A DNA stretch of 64,000 nt from Candidatus Brachythrix odensensis (GTDB lineage Bacteria; Chloroflexota; Anaerolineae; J036; Brachytrichaceae): NCBI GenBank assembly GCA_016714465.1, contig JADKDT010000007.1, positions 89,789 to 153,788 of the forward strand, read 5' to 3'. Of the stretch, positions 1 to 9,051 are shown piece by piece; the first letter of the stretch is position 1; each line of letters starts with the position of its first letter. A model generated the notes under the pieces. That model was not told the origin of the DNA. It ran no database searches and worked only from the letters and a program-made list of their open reading frames with translations. A program made the position numbers and the translations under genes.

Positions 1-1359
1 GATCAGCAGGCCCTTGATCGGATAGGGTTTGCCGCTGACCATGGGCTCGATCAGTTCCTGGATCGCGGTGGGTCCGCGCAGGAAGGTCTCGCGGGCGCCA
101 TCCGCGCGCGTCTTGCCAGTGGGTCCGGGAGGCAACACGGCCTCCTCTCCTGGGACAGCCGCTCACCCACCCGCGCCGCCAACGACGGCATAGGGCGGAT
201 GCGGGTACTCCTCGAGGTAGGGGGTCTTGCTCAAGTAGATCCCGCCCTCCCGGCCATATGCGCCGAGCAGCGCATTGATGATGTAAACCGCCCGCATGCG
301 CTGGGTGTCGTTGCCATACCAGATCACATGCCGGCCGGGCACGATGACCGACTGCGGGCGGGCGTTGCCCATGACCCGGGCGGTCGTGCGAATTAGTTCG
401 GCTGGCAGGTCAGTAATCGCGGCCGCCCACTCCGGGGTGAGGCCAGCGACATGCTTCGCAAGTTCGTCGAATCCATTGGCCCACTTGTCAAGATAGGCCT
501 TGTCAAACAGATTCTCAGCGATCAAGACGTTGGCCCAGGCCAGCAACAAGGCAGTGTCAGTGCCGGGCTTGATCTGCAGCCAATAGTCAGCCTTCATCGC
601 CACCGATGAGAAGCGCGGATCGACGACGATCAGCTTGGCCCCTCGCGCGCGGGCGTTGGCCAAATCCTGCATCGGGGTGTTTCGAGCATCCTCGCCAATA
701 TGGGTGCCGATCAGGGTCAGACAGCGCGCGGCATCCCAGTCGACCGGCTCATGGTTGCCGATCGAGCGCCCAAAGGTGATCAGGGCCGCTTCCTCGCGCG
801 GGCTGGTGCACATCGCCGAAGAGGCCTTGGCGGCGTTGGGTGATCCAAAGGCTTGCGGGAAGTGATCGATGAACCAGAAATCCCCGTTGGTATGGCCGAG
901 AAAGGCCATCCCCTCCGGGCCGTACTGATCGCGGACCTTGGCCATCTTTTCCGCGGTGTAGTCCAGCGCTTCCTTCCAGGTGGCGTTCTTGAACTTGCCC
1001 TCGCCGCGCGCGCCGACCCGGATCATGGGTTGCTTGAGCCGGTCCGAGTCGTAGACAAATGACGGGCCAGCCTGGCCGCGCGCGCACAACAGGCCGCGGC
1101 TCTTGGGATCCTTGGGATTGCCATCGACCTTGACGACCCGGCCATTGACGGTGGTGGCGACGACGCCGCAGCGCCACGGGCACATGTCACAGACGTTGTA
1201 GGTCTGCTTCTGCGCCTGGCGATACCAGGGCAGTCGCGCGCCCAGTCGGCGCATGGCGGGCGCAATCTGTTGAACAACGGGCAGCGCCGCGGCGCTCGCC
1301 ATTGCGGCGGATGCGCCCTGCAGGAACCGGCGGCGTGTGATCGGTTGGGGTTGGGTCAC
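1..1359 (-). CDS. Molybdopterin oxidoreductase catalytic subunit, TAT-exported, partial, with in-frame TGA
   Basis: Catalytic subunit of a CISM-family (PsrA/formate dehydrogenase-like) molybdenum enzyme. A twin-arginine motif (RRRFLQG, residues 9-15) heads the protein. Cys57, Cys60, Cys64 and Cys92 give the N-terminal [4Fe-4S] site, and Cys184 in SSAMCTSP is the probable Mo ligand, as in polysulfide reductase-type enzymes. The frame meets TGA at 163-165 after 398 residues but continues open to the window edge with family-like sequence (GPTGKTRADG, then GKPYPIKGLL). The TGA is therefore a selenocysteine codon, a mutation or a sequence error. Full-length relatives are 700 or more residues, so the rest lies outside the window. 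The substrate cannot be named. The receiver gene lies 12 bases upstream, suggesting co-transcription. Confidence 0.85.
128..145 (-). other. Stem-loop just after the in-frame TGA
   Basis: On the minus strand a perfect 6-bp stem (GGAGGC/GCCTCC) with loop CGTGTT starts 17 bases after the TGA. A G lies in the second loop position, and the loop begins 23 bases after the stop. Size and spacing resemble bacterial SECIS elements such as that of E. coli fdhF, but this could be chance in GC-rich DNA. Confidence 0.35.
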
Positions 1360-1371
1360 GTTATTAGTCCT

Positions 1372-1782
1372 CTATGCATGCGCGGCGGCTTCGCGTTCCA
1401 TCGCCCGTGTGATCAGGCAGAGCATGCTCAGCAGCCATTCCTGATCGAGGTGTTCTTTCGGCAACCCGACGCACACGCCGGCTTCCCACAGGCACTGCCG
1501 GTATTGGCGGAGTTGGAGAGGCATGACGACGATGGTGCGCAGACCGGGGTGCGCTTGGGCCAGCGTATGCAGGAAATCGGGCGTGGCAGGACCGGCGATT
1601 TCCCAATCGAGCAAAACGACGTCGCACTGATGCGCGCCGACGCGCTCGATGAGTTCGTCACGCGAGGCGGCATACGCGGCATTGATGTCGAGCGGAAGAA
1701 GTCTGAGCGCGGACCGAACCAGGGTCTGGTAGAGGTCCACGGATTCGGCGTCAGGCGCCGCGATCAATAGCCGAACGTTCAT
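1372..1782 (-). CDS. Stand-alone response-regulator receiver-like protein
   Basis: This 136-residue protein has the length and fold pattern of a single CheY-like receiver domain. Asp59 in VVLLDWE is the likely phospho-acceptor and Lys109 in GLPKE the conserved lysine. The usual N-terminal acidic pair is reduced to one Asp (Asp11), and Met lies where Thr or Ser normally sits, so signalling may be weakened. There is no output domain. It sits between the LuxR-type regulator and the molybdoenzyme, all on one strand, so it is probably part of the control of that enzyme. A TAGGAT box 9 bases before the ATG suggests a near-leaderless mRNA. Confidence 0.65.
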   Translation of the reverse strand: MNVRLLIAAPDAESVDLYQTLVRSALRLLPLDINAAYAASRDELIERVGAHQCDVVLLDWEIAGPATPDFLHTLAQAHPGLRTIVVMPLQLRQYRQCLWEAGVCVGLPKEHLDQEWLLSMLCLITRAMEREAAAHA

Positions 1783-1857
1783 CGCGCCCCGATCCTAATG
1801 ACCGGGGTCATCGCGCGCTATCAGGGAAAGTGTGACAAAACCGGGGGATTTTCCCCC

Positions 1858-2531
1858 TCACGAGGAATCGGCGAGCAATCCACGGGCAAGCGCATAGCGA
1901 ACCAGGGCGGGCCGGCTGTCAAGTCCGAGCTTTTCCATGATCCGGGAGCGGTAGGTTTCCACGCTTTTGGGGCTGAGATACAGGCGCTCGGCAATATCGC
2001 CGGCGGTGTGGCCCAGGGCCAGCAGGCGCAGCACCTCGCGCTCGCGCTCGCTCAGGCGTTCGTAGGCATCTGTTCATTCCCGGACTGGACCCGGGTGAGG
2101 TAGTCCTCGAGCACCATTCGCGTCGCCGACGGATACAGAAACGCCTCGCCCCGGGCCACGACCCGAATCGCCTCGACCAGTTCGGTGTCAATCGTCGACT
2201 TGAGAACGTAGCCGGATGCGCCGGCCCGGAGCACAGAAAAGAGGTAACGCTCCTGGGCATGCACTGTCAGGATGAGCACGTGCGCGGACTGGCCCAAAGC
2301 GCGGATGCGCCGGGTGGCCTCGAGGCCATCCATTTCGGGCATCGAGATATCCATCACGACGACATCGGGCTTGAGCAGCTCGGCCTGGGCGACGCCCTCG
2401 ACGCCATTTGCGCCCTCGCCCACAACGGTCATATCGGGCTCGGTCTCGAGCAGCGTGCGCAGGCCCAGGCGCACAACGAAATGGTCGTCGACGATCAGAA
2501 TTCGGATCTTGTCCATGCGGTCATCCCCCAA
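1858..2531 (-). CDS. NarL/FixJ-type response regulator, one frameshift
   Basis: Receiver domain plus LuxR-type helix-turn-helix. In the first frame (2052-2531) the receiver has the Asp pair in LIVDDH, phospho-acceptor Asp61 in VVMDISMP, Thr89 and Lys111. That frame stops at 2052. The DNA-binding domain follows in the next frame to TGA at 1858-1860, with YERLSERE, LALGHTAGDIAE and LSPKSVETYRS, the LuxR-family signature. A one-base shift near 2065 separates the two. Repaired length is about 220 residues, normal for the family. The start overlaps the end of the kinase gene; a second ATG (MDKIRILIV) 15 bases downstream is equally possible. Cognate partner of the upstream kinase. The shift is probably a sequence error. 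Confidence 0.8.
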
Positions 2532-3567
2532 CCGGCGCGGTTGCCGTCACCCGGGTGCCCTGCTGGGGCCGTGAGTCAATCTTGAGCGTTCCGCCGACCA
2601 GCGCCAGGCGCTCACGCATTCCTGACAGCCCCAGCCCGCGATGTTCCGTTTGCAGACGCGCCGGATCGAAGCCCCTGCCATCGTCCTCGATGACGAGTGA
2701 CACGGTTGCGGCGTGTCGGTGCAGGGTGACCCGCGCGGTCGCGGCGCCCGCATGCCGGGTGATGTTGGTCAACGCCTCTTGCCCAACCCGATAGAACGCG
2801 AGTTCGATGTCTTTGGGCAAGCGCCGATCAATACCGATGGTCTTGATCGTGGCTTGCAGCGCGCCGCTGGCGTTGATCTCGTCCACTTGCCAGGCCAGGG
2901 CTTCGCTCAGACCCAGATCCTCCAGAATCTTGGGCCGCAGTTCGAGGGCGATCCGGCGCACATCCTCGAGCGCCTGAGCGGTCAACTTGCGCAGTTCCTT
3001 GGAGTGCAAACGGACCTGCTCGGGCTCGCTCGACTTCTCGAGCAGATGCAGACGAACCAGCATCATGGTCAAGGTCTGGGCGCTCTGATCGTGCAGCTCG
3101 CGGGCAACCCGCTGGCGCTCGTCTTCCTGGGCCTCGAGGATGCGCTGAGAGAACGTGCGCAGTTCCTGGTTGGCCTCGGTCTGGGCGGTCAGCATCTGGT
3201 TGAAGGTTTCGGTAAGCAGCGTAAAGCGGTCATCGTCCTGCCGGCCCGGAACGAGCCGGGCCGTCAGGTCGCCGTCGCGCACGCGGTTGACGGTGGCTTG
3301 CAGGCGGTCCAGCGGGCGCAACGCGACGCGCAGCACGCCATAGTTGATAAGGAAGCTGAGAGTCAGGCCGACTGCGCCAAAGATCGGGATCAGCTCATAA
3401 TGCAGGTCATTCGGGAAGGCAAGCACATGCCACACGGTCGCCACCGTGCCGCCGATGGCGCCGATCGCGACAAGGGCGGAGTTGGCCAGCAGAATCTTGT
3501 AGATCAGGCGAATCCGCAGCAAGGGCGAGAGGATGCTTTCCAGCGTTCGCTTGATCTGCGCGTTCAT
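2521..3567 (-). CDS. Sensor histidine kinase, HisKA_3 (NarX/DesK-like)
   Basis: Membrane sensor kinase of 348 residues. Two membrane segments (about 24-50 and 59-82) flank a very short external loop. A HAMP linker (about 83-130) and a coiled stretch follow, then the dimerisation helix with phospho-acceptor His159 in ARELHDQSAQ. An ATPase domain with G boxes (DDGRGFD, GLGLSGMRERL) ends the protein. The frame can be extended upstream to 3846, but that extension looks non-coding. A GATAAT box exactly 7 bases before the ATG at 3567 supports this start and a leaderless mRNA. It overlaps the response regulator, so the two form a pair. With almost no periplasmic domain, the signal may be sensed within the membrane or by a partner. 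Confidence 0.85.
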   Translation of the reverse strand: MNAQIKRTLESILSPLLRIRLIYKILLANSALVAIGAIGGTVATVWHVLAFPNDLHYELIPIFGAVGLTLSFLINYGVLRVALRPLDRLQATVNRVRDGDLTARLVPGRQDDDRFTLLTETFNQMLTAQTEANQELRTFSQRILEAQEDERQRVARELHDQSAQTLTMMLVRLHLLEKSSEPEQVRLHSKELRKLTAQALEDVRRIALELRPKILEDLGLSEALAWQVDEINASGALQATIKTIGIDRRLPKDIELAFYRVGQEALTNITRHAGAATARVTLHRHAATVSLVIEDDGRGFDPARLQTEHRGLGLSGMRERLALVGGTLKIDSRPQQGTRVTATAPVGG

Positions 3568-3611
3568 GCGGTTGATTATCGTCGGTGGGACTTGGCACGT
3601 TTGGGGTGCGA

Positions 3612-3648
3612 GCCGATGACCTTCTCCCGCTGGGAGAAGGTCATCGGC
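3612..3648. terminator. Long perfect hairpin after the GH127 gene
   Basis: Perfect 17-bp inverted repeat with a 3-base loop (arms 3612-3628 and 3632-3648), lying between the end of the GH127 gene and the kinase promoter. There is no T-run. It is probably a transcript-end hairpin of the family seen throughout the window. The rest of 3649-3827 shows nothing else recognisable. Confidence 0.55.
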
Positions 3649-3827
3649 AAATTCACACCGTCGGGCAACATTGCGATATGCCGCGCTGCTCGGAAACCAG
3701 GCCCTTCTTCCACCTGCGGAAGCATCCTGATGCCTGGGCTCTATGTATGCGCTGTCGCGCACACGCCGTTTCTGTCCGCCCTTTCCGCTGGAAGCGGTCC
3801 GGAACTCAGGATGACACGCGAGAGGGG

Positions 3828-5703
3828 CTACCCCGCCCGCACCCACACCCGCATCGCGCCCTTGCCGCGGTTGGCCCAGGCGTAGTACGGGATGAACGTC
3901 AGCGGCGCGGGCTCGCGCGCAATGGAGCCGGCATACAACCCGGCCGGCGGCGCCAGGCGCACGCCTTCGCCGCGAAGCACGGTCACCCCGCCCAACGTGT
4001 CATGCTCATGCTTCGCCTCCAGCGCCGCGGCGCCCCGCGCGACATCGACCGCCAGGCGCTCGACTTCCTCGCCCGCATGATCGACCGCCTCGAGGCAATA
4101 CACCAGCGGCCCGCGCTCAACCGCCACCCGCCCTGCCAACGGCCGAATATCGGGATGGGGATGGGTGAATCGTACCGGCATCCCCAGCCGCAGGGCCACC
4201 CGATCGCCTGGGCGCCAATCCCGGCGCAGGCTGAGATAGCCGTTCTGAACTTCAACCCCGGCCCCGAGGGTCAGCGGCGCGTCATTGACGCTCAGCCGCC
4301 AATGCTGGCACCAGCCCGGCTGGCGCAGGCGCAGGGCGAACTCGCCCTGCCCATCCACAGTGATGTCAATCTCGCCATCCCATGGATAGCAGGTCGTCGT
4401 CTTTAGGTGGACCGGGCCGCCAGCCACCCGGGCCCGGGTCGTGCCGGCCGCATACAGGTTCACCCAGATCCCGTCGTCGCTGACCGAATGGGTATAGCCA
4501 CTCAACCCAGACAGCATCCGGGCGACGTTGGGCGGGCAGCACGCAGTCGCCTCACGGCTGGCGGGCATGCTGACCGCGGCTGGCGAGCGGATTCTCGTAG
4601 AAGAAACCCGCCCCGTCCAGCGAGATTCCCGACAGAAAACCGTTGTACAGGGCGCGCTCCATCAGGTCGGCGTACTTGGAGTCACCCGCCACCTGAAGCA
4701 TGCGATGGCACCACAACACCAGGCCAATCGCCGCGCAGGTCTCGGCGTAGGCCTCCTCGTCAGGCAAATCGTAATCTTTGGTAAAGCCTTCGTTGCTGCC
4801 TGAGGTGCCCAGCCCGCCCGTGACAAACAGGCGGGTCGACACGAGGTGTTGCCACAACCCCTCAAGGGTCGCGAACAGCCCGGCGTCACCGCTCTCGGTC
4901 GCGACATCCGTCGCGCCGGCGTAAAGATACATCGCCCGGACCGCATGCCCGACGACCTCGGTCTGTTCGCGCAGCGGCTTGTGGGCCTGCAGATACTCGT
5001 AGGTCTTGGCCCAATACGCCCGCGGATCATCACCGCGGGCCCTGGCCTCCATCTCGTAGTAATGGGGCTGCCCTCCGCGCGCGTCGATGAAATACTTGGC
5101 CAGGGCGAAATGCCTCGGCTCGCCCGTGGCGCGGGCGAGCTTGACCAGGGCCAGTTCGATCTCCTCATGCCCGGGGTAGCCTCGGCGCTGGCTCGCCCCC
5201 CAGCCAAACATCGACGCAATGTGATCCGCCAGGCGGGTCACAATATCCAGCAAACTGCGTTTGCCGGTCGCCTCAAAGTGGGCGACCGCGGCCTCGATCA
5301 AGTGCCCGGCGCAATACAGCTCGTGCGCATCCCGCAGGTTTGTCCAGCGCTTGCTCGGGTCAATGCCCTGGAAGTAGCTGTTGACATACCCGCTCGGGTG
5401 CTGCAGCCGGGCGCATTAGGCAATGATGGCGTCCAGGTCAGCATTGAGGGCCGGATCCGGATGGGTTGCCAGAGACAGACTGGCCGCCTCAATCCATTTG
5501 GCATTGTCGGAGTCCCAAAAATGATGCGGGCGATTGGGCATGCCGAGCCGCCAGTTCAGGTCCAGCGCATCGAGCCGGCCGGTTTCCCCCAACATCTTCC
5601 TCACATGGGGGAGGGATACGTCGCGGTTGAGTTGAACGCGGGGCGCCCAGAATGAGTCGGTCAGCGACACCTGGGTGTGGGGCACAGGGGTGAGAGCGCG
5701 CAT
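3828..5703 (-). pseudogene. GH127 (DUF1680) beta-L-arabinofuranosidase-like, one stop and one frameshift
   Basis: Glycoside hydrolase of family 127, which removes beta-L-arabinofuranose from plant glycans; about 625 residues when read through. The N-terminal piece (5416-5703) ends at an in-frame TAA, after which the same frame continues through 5301-4552. A one-base shift near 4555 then leads into the C-terminal piece. The zinc and catalytic residues known for the family are present: Glu and Cys in AETCAAIG, and the Cys pair in ACCPPN. The fold is an alpha/alpha barrel followed by beta domains. A TACAGT box 7 bases before the ATG at 5703 indicates a leaderless mRNA. The gene stands alone. It is a recent pseudogene or the stop and shift are errors; intact active-site residues favour error. 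Confidence 0.8.
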
Positions 5704-5735
5704 GGAAATCACTGTATCATCGTTGCAGCCACCGT

Positions 5736-6266
5736 ATGGAACTCCCTCCCACCTCGACCCGCAAGGCGCGCTGCGTCACCTACCCGTCGGCTGGCCCGCA
5801 TGCGGCCCTGTGGTACTTCCCGCAGGTGACCGGCGGGACGCTGCGAGTCGCCTTCAATGCCCTGTGCATATACGCCTCCCGATTCGCGCCCGGGTTCAGA
5901 ATGAAGCGCTTGTTGTTGCGCCTGGTCGGGGCCGGGGTCGCGCCGTACGCCGCGGTCGGCCTTGGGGTGACCCTGGACATCTTCTTCCCTCAGGACATCA
6001 GCATCGGCGACGACGCGACGGTGGGCTACAACACGACCATCCTCGCCCACGAGTTCATGCGCTACGAATGGCGGCGCGGGCCGGTCGTGATCGGCGCTGG
6101 CGCGACGATCGGGGCAAATTGCACGATTCTGCCCGGGGTGGTCATTGGCGACGGCGCGACCGTCTCGGCGATGAGCCTGGTCAACCGGGATGTCCCAGCC
6201 GGCGCGTTCGTGGGTGGCGTGCCGATCCGGATGCTTGCAGCGGGGGCCGAACCGCAAGGTGAATAG
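5736..6266 (+). CDS. Hexapeptide-repeat acyltransferase (maltose/galactoside O-acetyltransferase-like)
   Basis: This 176-residue protein has a left-handed beta-helix made of isoleucine-patch hexapeptides (ISIGDDATVGYN, VVIGAGATIGANC, VVIGDGATV), with a His in the ILAHEF loop where the catalytic histidine of LacA/Maa-type acetyltransferases sits. The tail VPAGAFVGGVPIR is the usual end of the fold. It probably transfers an acyl group from acyl-CoA to a sugar or cell-surface glycan. It is divergent from the GH127 gene, with 32 bases between the starts. The acceptor is unknown. Confidence 0.8.
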   Translation: MELPPTSTRKARCVTYPSAGPHAALWYFPQVTGGTLRVAFNALCIYASRFAPGFRMKRLLLRLVGAGVAPYAAVGLGVTLDIFFPQDISIGDDATVGYNTTILAHEFMRYEWRRGPVVIGAGATIGANCTILPGVVIGDGATVSAMSLVNRDVPAGAFVGGVPIRMLAAGAEPQGE

Positions 6267-6267
6267 G

Positions 6268-6340
6268 TTTTCACCACAAAGGCACAAAGACACCAAGAAT
6301 ACCCTTTTTCCTTTGTGTCTTTGTGCCTTTGTGGTGAAAA
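6268..6340. repeat. 26-bp perfect inverted repeat (CACCACAAAGGCACAAAG element)
   Basis: Arms 6268-6293 and 6315-6340 are perfect inverted copies around a 21-base pyrimidine-rich loop. The A-rich purine composition is unlike the GC-rich surroundings. The core word CACCACAAAGGCACAAAG is, from memory, a dispersed intergenic sequence in unrelated bacterial genomes, so this is likely a small mobile or REP-like element. It can also act as a terminator for the acyltransferase gene. Confidence 0.7.
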
Positions 6341-6388
6341 AGGACTCCGCTCGGCGCGCGCAATTCGATCCCACGTATCATGCTGGAC

Positions 6389-7072
6389 ATGTTGTCCCGC
6401 CTCCGCCGCCTCACTGATAGCGTCATCGCCAACCCGCTCCTGATGTGGGCGGGCTTCGTCGCCCTGATAGCCGCCTTCATCGTCGGCACGGTCGGCTGGT
6501 ATGGCGATTTCTTCGCGCAGCTCAGTATCCCGCTCTGGGCTTACCCCTTCGTCCCAGATTGCCCGCTCGCGGCGGGGGTCGCCGGTGTGGCCCTCATCCT
6601 GCGCCATCTCAAACGCCCCAGCCGCATCGTCGACCAACTCGCGGCGGTCTTCTGCATCAAATATGGCACCTGGACGATGACATTCTGGGCGCTCTACTGG
6701 GCCGGCAACGGCCCGATCGAAATGACCAGCCTTTTCAGCGGGCCGGTCATGTTTCTCACCCACCTCGGGCTGACCGTGCTGGGGCTGGTCCTGCTGCTCT
6801 ACGTCGGCCGCCCCAGGCTGGGCGAGGCGCTGCTCGTCCTGGCGTTCTTTGCGCTCAGTGACTTTGTCGACTACGCGTCGATCGCCCCCCAGCGCTTCGG
6901 CGGTTACGGCTATTACCCGCCCCTGCCCCCGGTCAACGGCAACTACTTCGGCCTCGTCCCCGCCATGCAGTTCCATGCGCTCGTCATGACCTGGGGGGTG
7001 GCGGGTGTCCAGGTGATACGGGCTGTCGGCGGACGCCGAAGCGCCGAGCGCAACCCCGCGGTGGGTCGATGA
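6389..7072 (+). CDS. DUF1405 (YpjA-like) integral membrane protein
   Basis: Polytopic membrane protein with about six hydrophobic segments and the DUF1405 hallmarks known from Bacillus YpjA: IPLWAYPFVPDCPLA after the first segments, IKYGTWT in the middle, and LSDFVDYAS near the end. The family function is unknown; conserved polar residues within the membrane suggest a transporter or enzyme. An ATG at 6380 is possible, but a TATCAT box 7 bases before 6389 supports the later start and a leaderless mRNA. The gene converges on the epimerase, with a terminator hairpin between them. Confidence 0.75.
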   Translation: MLSRLRRLTDSVIANPLLMWAGFVALIAAFIVGTVGWYGDFFAQLSIPLWAYPFVPDCPLAAGVAGVALILRHLKRPSRIVDQLAAVFCIKYGTWTMTFWALYWAGNGPIEMTSLFSGPVMFLTHLGLTVLGLVLLLYVGRPRLGEALLVLAFFALSDFVDYASIAPQRFGGYGYYPPLPPVNGNYFGLVPAMQFHALVMTWGVAGVQVIRAVGGRRSAERNPAVGR

Positions 7073-7084
7073 TGGGTCCGGAAG

Positions 7085-7113
7085 GAGAGTCCCCGGCTTC
7101 GCCGGGGACTCTC
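7085..7113. terminator. Bidirectional hairpin between convergent genes
   Basis: Perfect 13-bp stem with TTC loop (arms 7085-7097 and 7101-7113), followed by a pyrimidine stretch. It lies between the stop of the DUF1405 gene and the repaired stop of the epimerase gene, so it can serve both. Confidence 0.6.
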
Positions 7114-7129
7114 TCTTCCGACAGAAACT

Positions 7130-8106
7130 CTAGAAGACCCTGCCCAACATCCCCAGGCGTGCACTCTTTCGCACGCCTCGCGCCAGGGCCGTGGATTGAG
7201 CCCGAGCTCCGTCCGGGCCCGCGTGTTGTCATACCACCAGGTCTCGGTTGAAATGCGGACCTGATCACCGCTGATGGGGAGCGCAAGCCCAAACCGCCGG
7301 CGCGCGAAATCGAGCGGCGTCTCCAGATAACGGGCCAGTCGCGGCAGCCGAATCCATGGCCGCGGCCGGCCAACCACATCAGCGGCGATACCCATAACCT
7401 CTTTGTGCCACAGGTTCTCGCCCGACAGGATATAGCGCGCCCCGGTCCGCCCGCGCTCGGCGGCGGCGATGTGGCCGAGGGCCACGTCGCCGACATCGAT
7501 GACGCTCACCCCGCCCGGCGGATAGACCAGGATGGCGTGCTTCTTGAGCTCGGTCAATATACTGCCCGAGCCGAAGTTGACATCCCGCGGACCCATGATG
7601 ACGGCCGGGTTAACGATCACAATGTCCAGACCCTTCTTGACATACTGCTGAACGAGCTGTTCGGCCAGGACCTTGCTATAGCCGTAATGGTATTGCTGCG
7701 GACGAAGATTAAAGACGTGGGTCTCGTCAGCGAGCGTCATCCAGCTTGGAGATCCCAGGGCCGCCACACTGCTTGTGAAGACCACCCGTTTGACGCCTGC
7801 CAGGAGCGCCGCGCGCAGCACGTTCGAGGTCCCTTCAATATTGATCCGATAGAGCGCGTCGATGCCGACCCGCCAGTAGTCGACGGCGGCAGCCACGTGA
7901 AAGACGCAATCAATGCCACGCATCGCCTCGGCAAGTGAGGCTGGCTCCAAAATGTCACCTGGCGCCGGCTCGTAGCTTAGGCCATCGAGCGCCTTGCGCG
8001 AGGACGTCCTGCGCATCAACGCCCGCGCCGGCCAGCCCCGCGCGTTCAGGGCGTCAATCAGGTTTGCGCCAACGAACCCGCTGGCGCCGGTGACGAGGCA
8101 GTTCAT
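7130..8106 (-). CDS. Extended SDR, NAD-dependent sugar epimerase/dehydratase, 3'-end frameshift
   Basis: NAD(P)-binding epimerase of the extended short-chain dehydrogenase family, close in pattern to HpnA-type enzymes. The dinucleotide motif TGASGFVG is at the N-terminus, the catalytic YxxxK is in YGYSK, and a serine-rich active-site strand is VVFTSSVAAL. The open frame runs on to 6943, antisense to the DUF1405 gene, but the family-like sequence ends near GLNPRPWREA. A one-base shift near 7150 would bring in TAG at 7130-7132, giving the usual length of about 325 residues. The start at 8106 (MNCLVTG) has a GACAAT box 6 bases upstream. It probably acts on nucleotide sugars or lipid-linked sugars; the exact substrate is unknown. 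Confidence 0.75.
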
Positions 8107-8119
8107 GACAGTATTGTCC

Positions 8120-8219
8120 GTCATGCGTCATGCGTCATTTTTCGCCTTCCCTTCTTCCCTTCTTCTGTCGAATGAGCCGTAGCCCGCCGACCAGTGACGC
8201 ATGACGTATGACGCATGAC
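8120..8219. repeat. Inverted array of TGACGCA heptamers in a divergent promoter region
   Basis: The left arm 8120-8137 and right arm 8202-8219 pair at 17 of 18 positions, and both are built from tandem heptamers of the type TGACGCA (the right arm starts at 8195 with one more unit). A pyrimidine-rich spacer lies between. It occupies the whole gap between the epimerase and uppP, so it may be an operator for both or the remnant of a small inverted-repeat element. Confidence 0.6.
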
Positions 8220-8235
8220 CTTACAATGCGCCTCT

Positions 8236-9051
8236 ATGGACCTGATCTTCAAAGCCATCATCATGGGCGTCATTGAGGGCCTGACCGAATTCCTGCCTGT
8301 CTCTTCCACCGGTCATCTCATCATCGCCGGCCAATTGCTCGGGATCCCCGAGGCCACCGCCGCCACCTTCGAGATCTTTATCCAGCTCGGGGCCATCGTC
8401 GCAGTGGCGGTTTATTTCTTCAGGGACCTGCTCAGCCTCATCAAGCGAGCAACAACGGACCCGGGCGCGCGGCAGCTCCTCATCGGCATCGCCATCGCCT
8501 TTGTCCCGGCCGCGCTGATTGGTTTCGTCTTCCGCAGGCAAATCAAGGCCGTCCTGTTCGGGCCGTTCCCCGTCGCGCTGGCGATGGTCATCGGCGGCGT
8601 GCTCATGCTCGTTGCCGAACGCTGGTTCAAGACCCGCACAGCCACAGTCCGGTCCATCGAAAACGTCACGCTCAGGCAAGCAGCGGCGATTGGCTTCGCC
8701 CAGATCGGCGCGCTCTGGCCGGGCATGTCGCGTTCCATGACGACGATTGTCGGAGGGATGGTGGCCGGGCTCGATCGGCCGACCGCGCTGCGATTCTCGT
8801 TCTACCTCTCGATTCCAACGCTCGCCATCGCCAGCCTGTACGAACTTGCCAGCAGCCTGAAGGACATCCCCGGCGCGCAAATCCCCGCCTTCGGGGTTGG
8901 ACTGTTGGTGTCGTTCGGGGTCGCCCTGGTGGTTATTCGCTTCTTCCTGCGCTATGTCGCCCGGCACGATCTGGTTCCATTTGCCTGGTATCGCATCGTT
9001 GTGGGTCTTTTGCTGCTTGCGATCGTTGTGCCGCTTCCTGGAATCCGGTGA
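8236..9051 (+). CDS. uppP: Undecaprenyl-diphosphatase
   Basis: Recycles undecaprenyl pyrophosphate to the monophosphate lipid carrier for peptidoglycan and other surface polymers; also confers bacitracin tolerance. The 271-residue protein is of standard length for the BacA/UppP family. It has the N-terminal signature EGLTEFLPVSSTGHL, the second motif GMSRSMTTI, and about eight membrane segments. A TACAAT box 8 bases before the ATG at 8236 argues for a leaderless mRNA and against the upstream in-frame ATG at 8215. It is a single gene. Confidence 0.95.
   Translation: MDLIFKAIIMGVIEGLTEFLPVSSTGHLIIAGQLLGIPEATAATFEIFIQLGAIVAVAVYFFRDLLSLIKRATTDPGARQLLIGIAIAFVPAALIGFVFRRQIKAVLFGPFPVALAMVIGGVLMLVAERWFKTRTATVRSIENVTLRQAAAIGFAQIGALWPGMSRSMTTIVGGMVAGLDRPTALRFSFYLSIPTLAIASLYELASSLKDIPGAQIPAFGVGLLVSFGVALVVIRFFLRYVARHDLVPFAWYRIVVGLLLLAIVVPLPGIR

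Noticed and set aside
6943..7129. C-terminal extension of the epimerase frame
   Set aside because: It overlaps the DUF1405 gene antisense and is not family-like; a stop in another frame at 7130 fits the normal length.
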